A stretch of DNA of 64,000 bases, taken from positions 4,297,230 to 4,361,229 of the forward strand of contig NC_087079.1 in assembly GCF_026151205.1 (NCBI RefSeq). The letters are read 5' to 3'. Below the pieces are notes generated by a model. The model saw nothing but the letters and a program-made list of their open reading frames with translations, searched no databases and was not told the DNA's origin. The stretch comes from Bolinopsis microptera. Lineage: Eukaryota; Ctenophora; Tentaculata; Lobata; Bolinopsidae. Below are positions 1 to 10,800 of this stretch, one piece after another. Positions within the stretch are counted from its first letter, which is position 1. Each line of letters opens with the position of its first letter. The position numbers were made by a program, and so were the translations under genes.

Positions 1-2
1 CA

Positions 3-410
3 GACAGCCTTAGAATTGGGTCCAGCACTCTGTGTGGAGCGGAGTGTGTTACTGAGTTTAACACGGAGATTGAGATGATAATCGGTCCTACCGATCAAGT
101 TGAGCAGATATACAAACTGCTGGATGCTAGAGAAATCCCTGGAGTCACCATCAGGAGTGTGGAATGCGCTAAAGTTGATAGTTTTCCGGATCTTACTTTC
201 TCCGTGAAAGGACACCAGTTGACGATAACCTCTGAGGACTATGTAGAAAGATCTGAAGTAGTCCACAAGGTTGAGCTGTGTTTCCTCATGATAACCGCGG
301 TAGAAGAAGAGGTGGATGATCGGTGGATCATGGGAACTTTAGCACACAAGGCTGTGTATGTGGTTTACGATTTCGGGAGAAACCAAGTTGGCCTGGCTGA
401 GGCTGCTTAA
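3..410 (+). CDS. Pepsin/cathepsin D-like aspartic protease homologue, C-terminal exon (partial, probably inactive)
   Basis: The open frame enters from the left edge and ends at TAA 408-410. The translation follows the C-terminal lobe of A1-family proteases: a Cys pair (LCGAEC), then GPTDQVEQIYKLL, then FPDLTFSVKG, SEDYV, the WIMG block (family W-I-L-G-D) and VYDFGRNQVGLAEA at the end. The order and spacing fit cathepsin D. In active enzymes the residues after the second Cys read [IV]-D-T-G-T-S; here the aligned residues are FNTEIE. The second catalytic Asp is therefore Asn and the Gly is Glu. On family knowledge this lobe cannot complete the two-Asp active site, so the product is a predicted non-catalytic homologue, or the gene is decaying. 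No stop or frameshift interrupts the visible part. The N-terminal lobe with the first DTG lies outside the window. Confidence 0.82.
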   Translation, partial: DSLRIGSSTLCGAECVTEFNTEIEMIIGPTDQVEQIYKLLDAREIPGVTIRSVECAKVDSFPDLTFSVKGHQLTITSEDYVERSEVVHKVELCFLMITAVEEEVDDRWIMGTLAHKAVYVVYDFGRNQVGLAEAA

Positions 411-1358
411 ACGCTTCAAATTAGGATATTTCGAATAAGTTGGATCAATTTTGTTCATAATTTCCCATGCTATATTTTCATTAATTCTAAATCTATTCTT
501 AATGGTGTGTTTGCAACTTTACTGGTGTTAATCTGTAAACTTATTTCAAAACAAAACTCTTAGAGTTTCATTACTTTGACGCATATCATACTTCATAGTG
601 GATACATCTTGCACAAACGAACGCTTCTTCAAGTTAATATGGCACTTGTACGAATCGATAAAGTCTGCACTAAATTATCAAATTGTAGATGAGAGCCGGG
701 AGTCTTGTCTCTAATTCTTCCTCGTGTCTGTGATCAAGCCGCACAGCTGCCTCAACAATTCAGGGCACTTATAGTCTGAGTAGATAATCGGGCCGCATAC
801 TATAAGTGTCACTTATTATATCACTTATTTGTGATACGCAAATATGCAGCTACTCAATTGCAAGCACGCATCTTCTTATCTCCATCCTGATTTATGATAC
901 GGCCAACGTGCCAAGTAATGTAACCACCGATTATCTTTTTATGTCCACCTCGAGACGGAAAAGTCACTATGGAGCTTCTGGACTTCTGGAGCTGATGATC
1001 ATTTGCGTACTTGCGATTTTCAATTCATCACTGCAGTTTCAGGAGACCCCCAGGATAGAGCCCAATCAGTGCTGATGATTTAACGTTACTTATAGCTTTA
1101 TAGCGTGACTTGAAAGCGAATAAACTTACAGATATCAGATCAATCTAGTTTCGGAGAATTAGTAAAAATAATTATGTTGGTGGTAGTTCTTGGCTCGCGT
1201 GATGACCCGCGCATTTCAACAGTTTCGACAGTTTGATTTCCATCCGTTGAGTGCTATTTTTTATTGATAAGCCACTTACTGACTTACATATCATATTGAT
1301 TGGTTGGATTGATTTATTCAACAATCTTTACAATTTTTTGTTGTTCTATAGACATTAG
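411..1358. other. Intergenic stretch, no supported gene
   Basis: AT-rich sequence between the protease exon and the retrotransposon. It contains one 89-codon open frame at 806-1075 with no recognisable motif and ordinary AT-rich composition, which I do not accept as a gene. No tandem repeat is visible. Confidence 0.6.
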
Positions 1359-2882
1359 ACACAGTCACGTGATTTTCTTAATTTCTGCAGCATAAAGGAA
1401 GGGAAAGCATGGGGTGACGACAACATAGCCCCAGAAGTCTTAAAACGATGCGACCTTGATCAAATTGTCTTAGACTTCTGTAACAATGCTCTATTGAAAG
1501 GTGAGAAACCAGACCAATGGTCAACTGCCAACATCATACCAATTCCAAAGAAGGGCGACCTTAGCGAACCAATGAACTATCGGGGAATAAGCTTGTCATC
1601 CCTAGTTGCCAAGTCTCTAAACAAGATGGTTCTAAACCGGTTGAAGCCAGAAATCGAGACAATTCTGCGTAGAAACCAGAATGGATTCAGACCAGGAAGG
1701 TCAACAACTCAACAGATATTGGTACTGAGACGTCTTATAGAGGGTGTCAAGAGTCGGAAACTGCCAGCTGTTCTGACATTTATAGACTTTAAGAAGGCTT
1801 TCGACAGTGTACATCGTGGGAAAATGCTAAAGATTCTAGAAGCTTACGGCATTCCAGTCAAAATCGTGCAGCTTATACGGCTCATGTACGAGAAGACAAT
1901 GGCCAAAGTCCTAACTCCAGACGGAGAAACTGAATTGTTCGAGATACTTGCAGGTGTGTTACAGGGTGATACCTTAGCACCTTACCTCTTTGCAATAGTC
2001 ATCGACTACTGTATGAGGCAAGCCATAGGCGATGATGCGGAGCGACTTGGACTCACCCTCGAACGTAGAAAAAGCAGAAGAGTGGGGCCCAAGATCATCA
2101 CCGATGTGGACTTTGCAGATGATATAGCACTTATATCTGAGGACATGGACAAGGCTAACGAGTTCCTGCTCAGAGTAGAATCGGCGGCAGCAAGCGTGGG
2201 ACTACACATAAACGAAGGCAAGACCAAGGTCATGACACTGAATATGGAGGATCGATCTAGCGACCTACAAAGTCGATCCGGGGAAGCCATAGAAAATGTA
2301 GATGATTTCATCTACTTAGGCTCCTGGATTGAGAGCACAGATAGGGAGATAAGGGTTAGAAAGGGAAAAGCGTGGGGTGCCCTACATAGACTGAAGGATA
2401 TCTGGAAATCCAAACTCTCAAAGAGCCTAAAGATTAGATTGTTCATAGCGGCTTGTGAATCAGTACTGCTCTACGGATCAGAAACCTGGACACTGACAAA
2501 GGCTCAAGAGAAAAGTTTGGACGGGACATACACAAAGATGTTGCGTATGGTGCTGGGTATCTCATGGAAGGACAAGGTCAGCAATATAACTTTGTATGGT
2601 AGCCTCCCAAGGCTGTCAAACAAGTTACGAAGCAGGAGATTAAAAATGGCGGGACACTGCATCCGACATCCTGAGCTACTTGCCAGTGATTTAGTCTTAT
2701 GGGAACCTACGCACGGTAGAGCACAGCAAGGCCGACCAAGACAAAGCTACTTGTCTATGTTACTGAAGGAAGTTGGGACAAACTCTAAAGAGGAACTGCG
2801 AACCCTGATGCGGGACAGGGATATATGGAGGGGGTTTTCTGGCGTAGATCGGACTTAGCTCCGACATAGTAGTAGTAGTTAA
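1359..2882 (+). mobile_element. 5'-truncated non-LTR (LINE-type) retrotransposon
   Basis: The insertion carries a reverse-transcriptase domain and the LINE C-terminal region but no upstream endonuclease domain, so it is 5' truncated, as usual for this class. The frame is uninterrupted, which suggests recent insertion. The 3' end closes with a short TAGTAGTAG run and TTAA at 2869-2882, resembling the simple-repeat tails of some LINE clades. I see no target-site duplication. The start at 1359 is only the beginning of the open frame. A splice-acceptor-like TTTCTGCAG ends at 1390, exactly where RT homology begins, so a host transcript could also be joined here. The clade (RTE-, CR1- or Jockey-like) is not decided. 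Confidence 0.8.
1392..2858 (+). CDS. Reverse transcriptase, non-LTR retrotransposon ORF2 fragment
   Basis: This polymerase would copy the element's RNA at a nicked chromosomal target. Homology begins with IKEGKAWGDDNIAPEVLKR, the usual N-terminal edge of a LINE RT (family form K-x-x-K-A-x-G-x-D). The RT blocks follow in order: fingers motif NYRGISL, GFRPGRST, motif A FIDFKKAFDSV, motif B GVLQGDTLAPYLFAIV and catalytic motif C FADDIALI. The metal-binding aspartates (motif A Asp and the ADD pair) are present. The C-terminal part has the AGHCIRHPE and LVLWEPTHG...GRPRQSY blocks found in LINE RTs of many marine invertebrates. The apurinic endonuclease domain is missing. The frame is open from 1359; I start at the first homologous codon because no convincing ATG is present. 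It ends at TAG 2856-2858. Confidence 0.88.
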   Translation: MKEGKAWGDDNIAPEVLKRCDLDQIVLDFCNNALLKGEKPDQWSTANIIPIPKKGDLSEPMNYRGISLSSLVAKSLNKMVLNRLKPEIETILRRNQNGFRPGRSTTQQILVLRRLIEGVKSRKLPAVLTFIDFKKAFDSVHRGKMLKILEAYGIPVKIVQLIRLMYEKTMAKVLTPDGETELFEILAGVLQGDTLAPYLFAIVIDYCMRQAIGDDAERLGLTLERRKSRRVGPKIITDVDFADDIALISEDMDKANEFLLRVESAAASVGLHINEGKTKVMTLNMEDRSSDLQSRSGEAIENVDDFIYLGSWIESTDREIRVRKGKAWGALHRLKDIWKSKLSKSLKIRLFIAACESVLLYGSETWTLTKAQEKSLDGTYTKMLRMVLGISWKDKVSNITLYGSLPRLSNKLRSRRLKMAGHCIRHPELLASDLVLWEPTHGRAQQGRPRQSYLSMLLKEVGTNSKEELRTLMRDRDIWRGFSGVDRT

Positions 2883-2885
2883 TTT

Positions 2886-4420
2886 CTGTACTTTTATTAT
2901 TGACAACTTGCTAAATTTAGAAGCTGGCAGCCTCCTTATCCACGAGATGATAAGACAAAACATTATCTACTATCCCAATAATGTTATTTGTGTGACTGCA
3001 GCTCCAATATTGGTGTACATGACAAATGTGTTTTTTAGTCTTACTTACCTATAAAAACACGAACAGTGTCTTTAAATAGATTATATCAAATAAAAACAGG
3101 TACTCTGACAGATTATTATTCAGATTACGATTTATTAAACTACTCACGAGGTAACAATACAAATATGTTATATTGTTCTAGAAAATCTTTTGTAGAAACC
3201 AATTAAAATCTACATACATGTATACATTTTATTTGCTTTTCATTATTCATTACCTAGCAAACTGACGCGTGATCTCAACTGACCAGGACGTATTACACTT
3301 TCTCAGTCACTGAGATGCGTTTTTGACTTCAGGGTTGGTCAAAATAGTGCATGATAAACACTGCTAAATAAGCACTCGACAATTTCAATTCATTGCAATG
3401 TCACAGTGGTATTCACAATTGGTGTGAAGCAAAACACGCGGTTTTACGACAGACGTATACTAGTAAGCAAGGCAAAGTATTCTGTGTGATTTAAACTGCC
3501 ACTAGATCAGAAATAGAAATGGATTTTCGTTCTGTTCTTAAATCTTTCCCTTTATTTCCTTTCTGTTTGTAGGCTCAATAACTTAATCTAAGCTAAATTC
3601 AGTATACGCGTACGATAAAGTATTACAATATAATAAAAACATAACTTGACAATGAGCTTTATTACATGTCACCAAATACAGACCACAATTTTGTTGGAAC
3701 AACTGACTATTCTGTTGTTTGAATACTTAATACTTGGCCATGAATTTGTAATATACCACGCTAAAACATAGGACATTCTTTCTAACTGATTGGGATCTGA
3801 CACATGTAATTTTGTAATGATCTTTCTAATTTCTAATTTCTAATTTCTTCCAGACATTCAGAAAGTTACGAAAATTGTTTCGGTTCCGTCATTCAAGTTG
3901 CTTAGAACATTGTTTGATGCCAAATTTAATCGGGAAATTCCTTTCATCTGTATCAGAAGTCTTCACAAGCAAATAAATATTTCAGCCTTAATTTCCTTTT
4001 CTACCCGACAAATTGTTGAGTTGGAGACATTTTAAAACAGAATGTAAAACCCAAACTTGTGCCAGCCTGCGTATCTGGAGACAGATTGACTGACTTTTTG
4101 CAACTTCTTAAATCATAGTCCATTTTTAGTAAGCGTTTAACAATCAGGTGGCACTATTGCTTTCAAGTCGGTTTATCTCGTTTTACTTATTTAATATGGT
4201 CACATTGTTTTCTCTTTTCTTAATATGGTCACGATGTTTTCTCTTTAGCATAAACGGTGGTCAAGACGGCTTTCAAAGAGCATTTCCGAATCTTTGTTAA
4301 AGGCTGATTAGTTTTGTTGACCGAGGTTTTGTTGAACAAATCATGGTCATGCTTAACTGTGTGGATTATGTTGAGCTTTGGAACCTGAATCCCAAGGTAC
4401 GTTCTTATATTGCGTTGTGT
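2886..4420. other. Intergenic stretch, no supported gene
   Basis: AT-rich, with no coding signal on either strand, no tandem repeat above a few units and no recognisable element. It separates the retrotransposon from the upstream region of the 17-exon gene. Confidence 0.55.
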
Positions 4421-4490
4421 CACGTGGTGTGACGTCATGTCACGTGGTGTGACGTCCTGTCACGTGGTGTGACGTCATGTCACTAGGTGT
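4421..4490. promoter_or_regulatory. 20-bp tandem repeat carrying E-box plus CRE-like sites
   Basis: Three copies of CACGTGGTGTGACGTCATGT (the middle copy reads TGACGTCC) and a decayed fourth. Each full unit pairs a CACGTG E-box (bHLH-ZIP site) with a TGACGTCA cAMP-response-type palindrome (bZIP site) at fixed spacing. It lies about 350 bp upstream of the first coding exon of the 17-exon gene, so a cis-regulatory role for that gene is plausible, but this is inferred from position and motifs only. Confidence 0.5.
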
Positions 4491-4840
4491 GTCTTGTGAA
4501 CCTGCTCTTATCGTTTTCTAAGCACAGTAATTATTGATCCTTTGATCGGTTTTATTATTAAAGTATTTTTATATTAAATCGGTTTTAATTGCATGAATTA
4601 AACGGAATGAGAGGAATATCTTTGATTTGTGATCTGTGAAGCAGTGATTGTGTCCATCTTGTAAACTCTATCAGTGCTGTTATATAAGTGAACAATTATT
4701 GTAATTGGTAATCATTTTTAATAATTAACATACGATTTTAGTTTTGACCAATGGCCAAAATCATAATGGATCATCATGGACTATGAACAGTTTATCGTAA
4801 ATTAGCCACAATAAATAGTGACACACCCTTTTAATGACAG

Positions 4841-7800
4841 ATGAACGCCGTAAGACAGATGGTACAATGGATTGATGGGTCTCTTGGGAATCTGTTACAG
4901 TGCCAAAGTCTCGATGTGCCTCAAACGGTAAGGATCAGTAATTGCCTCCATAGCAGGGACATGTCATTAACATGGGAGGGGGGGGGGGGTCACTGAATGT
5001 CAGATTGAAATACTTCTTTCCGGTCAAATACTCAGCGGTACGGCCAAAAAGTAACCTAATTTTTACCATTTTGCCAAACGTTGACTTAAAATTATTTTAA
5101 ATGCACGCACAAACGCCCTAAACCAACTTATAAACCCCGCAGATGATAAAGTACGGGGGTTGCAGAACATAAACAGCGCCCTAAACCAACTTATAAACCC
5201 CACAACTATGATTAAGTACGGGGGTTGCAGAACATAAACAGCGCCCTAAACCAACTTATAAACCCCGCAGATGATAAAGTACGGGGGTTGCAGAACATAA
5301 ACAGCGCCCTAAACCAACTTATAAACCCCGCAGATGATTAAGTACGGGGGTTGCAGAACATAAACAGCGCCCTAAACCAACTTATAAACCCCGCAGATGA
5401 TTAAGTACGGGGGTTGCAGAACATAAACAGCGCCCTAAACCAACTTATAAACCCCGCAGATGATTAAGTACGGGGGTTGCAGAACATAAACAGCGCCCTA
5501 AACCAACTTATAAACCCCGCAGATGATTAAGTACGGGGGTTGCACAACATAAACAGCGCCCTAAACCAACTTATAAACCCCGCAGATGATAAAGTACGGG
5601 GGTTGCAGAACATAAACAGCGCCCTAAACCAACTTATAAACCCCGCAGATGATTAAGTACGGGGGTTGCATGACCGGAGGATACTTCATCCTGTTATGGG
5701 AACGAGGCATGTCTTTGTAAACGATGCACCAACCATTGGGAAAAGTAAGTTGGACGTTTTCCTTCATAAGAAGCTCCGTTTTTTTGCCAAAAATCTACGG
5801 ATCCTCAAAGATTTGTTATATCTTACCAGCTAAACCATGATGACCTGAAAAATCTCATGACACTTGACAGTGCAGAGAATTTCAGAATTACATCACGAGC
5901 CTAATACTAATGATGATATGATGAAACACAAGTGTTTAATGTGCCCACCAATCCCTACACTCCTCTGATTCCAACGAATGAACCTAATACTAATGATGAT
6001 ATGATGAAAGACAAGCGTTTGCCCACCAATCCCTACAGTCCTCTGCTGATTAATGAGTGCCAATAAATCAGTGTTGTTATTAAAGTGTTTCTATTGACCA
6101 GGGCCCAGCCAATCCCAGGCTCACTTCGTAAATCACAGCATGTAGGGGGTACTCCAGTAAATTGCTTGCTTCATTACATTACACGGATCATCACAACACT
6201 TGATGATTTGGCAGGCAGTCACGTGACCAGCACAGTTGCTCCAGTTCAGGTACAATTTCTGGTTTTGTGTAGATGAGCTGGTGATAGCGTGACAGATCTG
6301 CACGACCAACTGTGATGATTGCGTCTGGTGTGTGACATTTTACTTTTAGTTGTGATATTTATAACTCAACTTATCGAGCTCTGTCCGTCTCTTGTGTCCA
6401 GATGTCAGGTTGTTTGTGATCGATCATGCGCAACTTTGGGGAGTTTGAAATGTTCGAAGCCCCTCTTACTCTGCAATCAAGAAACTATCCATTTAAAAGG
6501 TGCTTCTCAGATCTAAAGGGCCAGGGGCTGTTGTAAAATTTAATAATAAATCAAACATATACTCTTCTAGCTGAGGAAAGCGGAAGATCTTTTGTGCAAA
6601 AGTCTGTGTAATTTCACTTCTGCAATCAACATACCTTGTTTTGACTTCCGGATGCAGTAAATGTAATATTGATCTCCACACCATCACAGGTACATAAAGC
6701 TGACCCTACAGTGTCCCCACAAGGGTACGGGGACGTTAGCAACCTGCGAACACTTTCCCATCGTACCCAGATCTACTCCTCGAGACTACCCTCCCCCCAG
6801 AGTGAATCAACCTCCTCCTGATAATACTGCTCGGTCAGTTACAAAATAGAGTATTTGTTAATTAACCTCCTCTTGATAATACTGCACGGTCAGTTACAAA
6901 ATAGAGTATTTGTTAATTAACCTCCTCTTGATAATACTGCTCGGTCAGTTACAAAATAGAGTATTTGTTAATTAACCTCCTCCTGATAATACTGCTCGGT
7001 CAGTTACTAAATAGAGTATTTGTTAATTAACCTCCTCCTGATAATACTGCTCGGTCAGTTACAAAATAGAGTATTTGTTAATTAACCTCCTCCTGATAAT
7101 ACTGCTCGGTCAGTTACAAAATAGAGTATTTTTTAATCAACCTCCTCTTGATAATACTGCTCGGTCAGTTACAAAATAGAGTATTTGTTAATTAACCTCC
7201 TCCTGATAATACTGCTCGGTCAGTTACAAAATAGCGTGTTTGTTAATTAACCTCCTCCTGATAATACTGCTCGGTCAGTTACTAAATAGAGTATTTTTTA
7301 ATCAACCTCCTCTTGATAATACTGCTCGGTCAGTTACAAAATAGAGTATTTGTTAATTAACCTCCTCCTGATAATACTGCTCGGTCAGTTACAAAATAGC
7401 GTGTTTGTTAATTAACCTCCTCCTGATAATACTGCTCGGTCAGTTACAAAATAGCGTGTTTGTTAATTAACCTCCTCCTGATAATACTGCTCGGTCAGTT
7501 ACAAAATAGAGTATTTGTTAATTAACCTCCTCCTGATAATACTGCTCGGTCAGTTACAAAATATAGTATTTATTAATCAACCTCCTCTTGATAATACTGC
7601 TCGGTCAGTTACAAAATAGAGTATTTGTTACTTCTATATACTATTTTTTCTGAAAACGCTTATTTATTTCCTATCCTTTCAATTTTAGCATCTTATATAA
7701 CATCAGTTAGTATACCATAGAACAGTAGAAAATGTACATAATGTAAGTGTAAGAGCATCTCAACGAACAGTTTCGCAGGGTACAAGTTATAGAGACCAAA

Positions 7801-10800
7801 GCACGACAAGCTGTATCCAAACAGGAGCTTTCAACCAGAATATCTAGGGAGCCTCTCAAATTAGATCCTAAAGATTCAAAAGACTCAAAACACAAGGAAA
7901 TAATCCTAGAAGAAGCAGGGAATGTTGTCGATTCCGGTAAGGTGAAAAAACTGAAACCACGAAAAATGTTTCAGTTCTGTAATCTAATATAATATAAATA
8001 AGTAAAATATAATATAAATAAGTATAATATATGATATTTAAGATATAATATTATCTTGAATATCATATATTTTACTTTAGACTTTACCATTCGAAAACTT
8101 ACCAGGTGAGGAGAATAAAGACAATAAACGAAAAAAGAAGAAATCCACAATTCACACAGTACCATTACCACCAGATCCTGTTGAAAGCAGCAAGGTCAGT
8201 TCTCTGTATATGTATCACGTAACATCCATCTTTCTTACTTCCATCTTTCTAACGCCAATCTTTCTAACGTCCGTCTTTCTAACGCCCATATTTCTAACGT
8301 CCATCTTTCTAACGCCTATCTTTCTTACGCCCATCTTTCTAACGCCTATCTTTCTTACGCACATCTTTCTAACGCCCATCTTTCTAACGCCCATATTTCT
8401 AACGCCCATATTTCTAACGCCTATCTTTCTTACGCCCATCTTTCTAACGCCTATTTTTCTAACATTTATCTTTCTAACCTTTATGTTTCTAATTCGAACG
8501 CCCATCTTTCTAACGCCCATCTTTCTAACGCCCATATTTCTAACGCCCATATTTCTAACGCCCATCTTTCTAACGCCCATTTTTCTAACATTTATCTTTC
8601 TAACATTTATGTTTCTAATTCTAACGCCCATCTTTCTAACGCCCATCTTTCTAACGTCCATCTTTCTAACGCCCATCTTTCTAACGCCCATCTTTCTAAC
8701 GCCTATCTTTCTAACGCCCAATGCCCATCTTTCTAACGCCCATATTTCTAACATTTATCTTTCTAACCTTTATCTTTCTAATTCTAACGCCCATCTTTCT
8801 AAATTCTAACGTTCATCTTTCTAACGCCCATCTTTCTAACGCCCATCTTTCTAACGCCCATATTTCTAACATTTATCTTTCTATAAACCTTTATTTTTCT
8901 AATTCTAACACCCATCTTTCTAACGCTCATTTTTCTAACGTCGATTTTTTAACGTTCGTCTTTCAACCAATCCAGGAGATAGTCGAAGAGCCAGAAAAGA
9001 AACCAGACCACAAGACATTACCAAACACTACAAGTTTAACACGATCACCAGAGTCTCTAGCTAAACACCAACTCAGAGAGAAGTTACAGCTCCACAGGAG
9101 GTCTCATGATCAGGAGCGGATCAGGAGCCACAAGAAAACTGGCTCCGACAAGGATAAGAAGGTTATTAAGAAACGTCTGAAAGATTCCGATAATTACGTT
9201 CTTGAACAGGGTAAGTTGGTTACTCAGAGCTCTTTTGTAATTTGTTGTGTTTAAAATACAAATTGCAGCTTTTTCTGTCTACATTTGTTAAAATTATAAG
9301 TGAAACAGTGATGATATTGTGGTAATTTTGTGGTTACAATGTTTAAACGGAATTGCACACTGGATGTGGAACTTGATATAACATATTGATTATCGTGGGT
9401 TGTAGAATAAACAAAGTAAAGTGATTATCTGTGCACAGAGCATGATAACTCATCACACAACCAAAATGACAGACTAGCTACTGTCCCTCCAGGAAAGATT
9501 ATCAAGAGAAAAGCGAGTTTTAGCTCTTCCTTCAGTGCTCTTCCAACTGGATCTCTGTTCGAAATGCCGGTTAGTTGTAATATGTGATCATTGTGATTCT
9601 TCCAACTGGATTTCTGTTCGAAATGCCGGTTAGTTATAGTATGTGATCATTGTGATTCTTCCAACTGGATCTCTGTTCGAAATGCCGGTTAGTTGTAATA
9701 TGTGATCATTGTGATTCTTCCAACTGGATATCTGTTCGAAATGCCGGTTAGTTGTAGTATGTGATAATTGTGATTCTTCCAACTGGATCTCTGTTCGAAA
9801 TGCCGGTTAGTTGTAGTATGTGATCATTGTGATTCTTCCAACTGGATCTCTGTTCGAAATGCCGGTTAGTTGTAGTATGTGATCATTGTGACTCTTCCAA
9901 TTGGATCTCTGTTCGAAATGCCGGTTAGTTGTATGTGATCATTGTGATCATTGTGACTCTTCCAACTGGATCTCTGTTCGAAATGCCGGTTAGTTGTAGT
10001 ATGTGATGGAAATGTTTTGCTATAATTTTAAAGACGCGGTACATCATCCTGGCTACAAGCCTGTTCAGTTTTGAGTAACTGTGATCTTAAATTTAATTAT
10101 CTACCATTTCCTGATTTCCATGATGTATAATTGTCTTTATGTTTTGAATTGATGAAGTAATTTTCGAGCTTTCTAACTTAATAAATCTCGTGTCAATTCA
10201 TTGCCGACACTGCATCACAAGTTCAGCAGATTATCATGCAGTTCCTTAGAAAATATTCAATGAGTCAGCTTTATTGAATTGGATCAGATTAAGGAGGTAA
10301 GCTAGACGATTAGATCCATGACAAAAGCGCTGCAAAGTTTCCTCAGCGACGTCTCCTCAAGCACTTTGTTGCTGTTTTTGCCTCATGTTTGTTTGATTAC
10401 TGTACCCTGACTCCCTGACTTGTCCGGCTTTTCTTTGAAGATTTTAATTATATTTAATCAAAGAATTTCCGGTATTGACTTTGCAATTGGGGGCGGTGGT
10501 CCTATGTCTGTTTTTGAAAGGGCATGCCACCATAATGGTCTCTATCTACACGATCATGAACAAGAAATTGAGAAAATCGCCAGTCTGATCACTACTATTA
10601 TCATAGATCGGGTAAAGAACTTCTGAACTAAGTATTTCCACGAAGCCTATGTGACCATCCTTTATAATATGGACTAGGAGCATCTGAATGTAGACGACAA
10701 ACAATAATGATCAAAGTAATAAGTACCATAAATCCAGGTATTTGCTCACGATGATGATGTCTTTGAAAAGATTGTGGCTGAAGGAAGAAGAGCTGAGTTC

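Noticed and set aside
806-1075. 89-codon plus-strand frame
   Set aside because: AT-rich composition with no motif and no flanking splice sites that continue it.
5115-7630. Regular arrays that superficially resemble CRISPR
   Set aside because: Units are contiguous tandem repeats with no unique spacers, and the genome is eukaryotic.
8210-9254. Long open frames with IFLTP and VRKMG repeats on both strands
   Set aside because: They arise from a 15-bp intronic minisatellite whose period is a multiple of three; the only real coding part is exon 7 (8976-9210).
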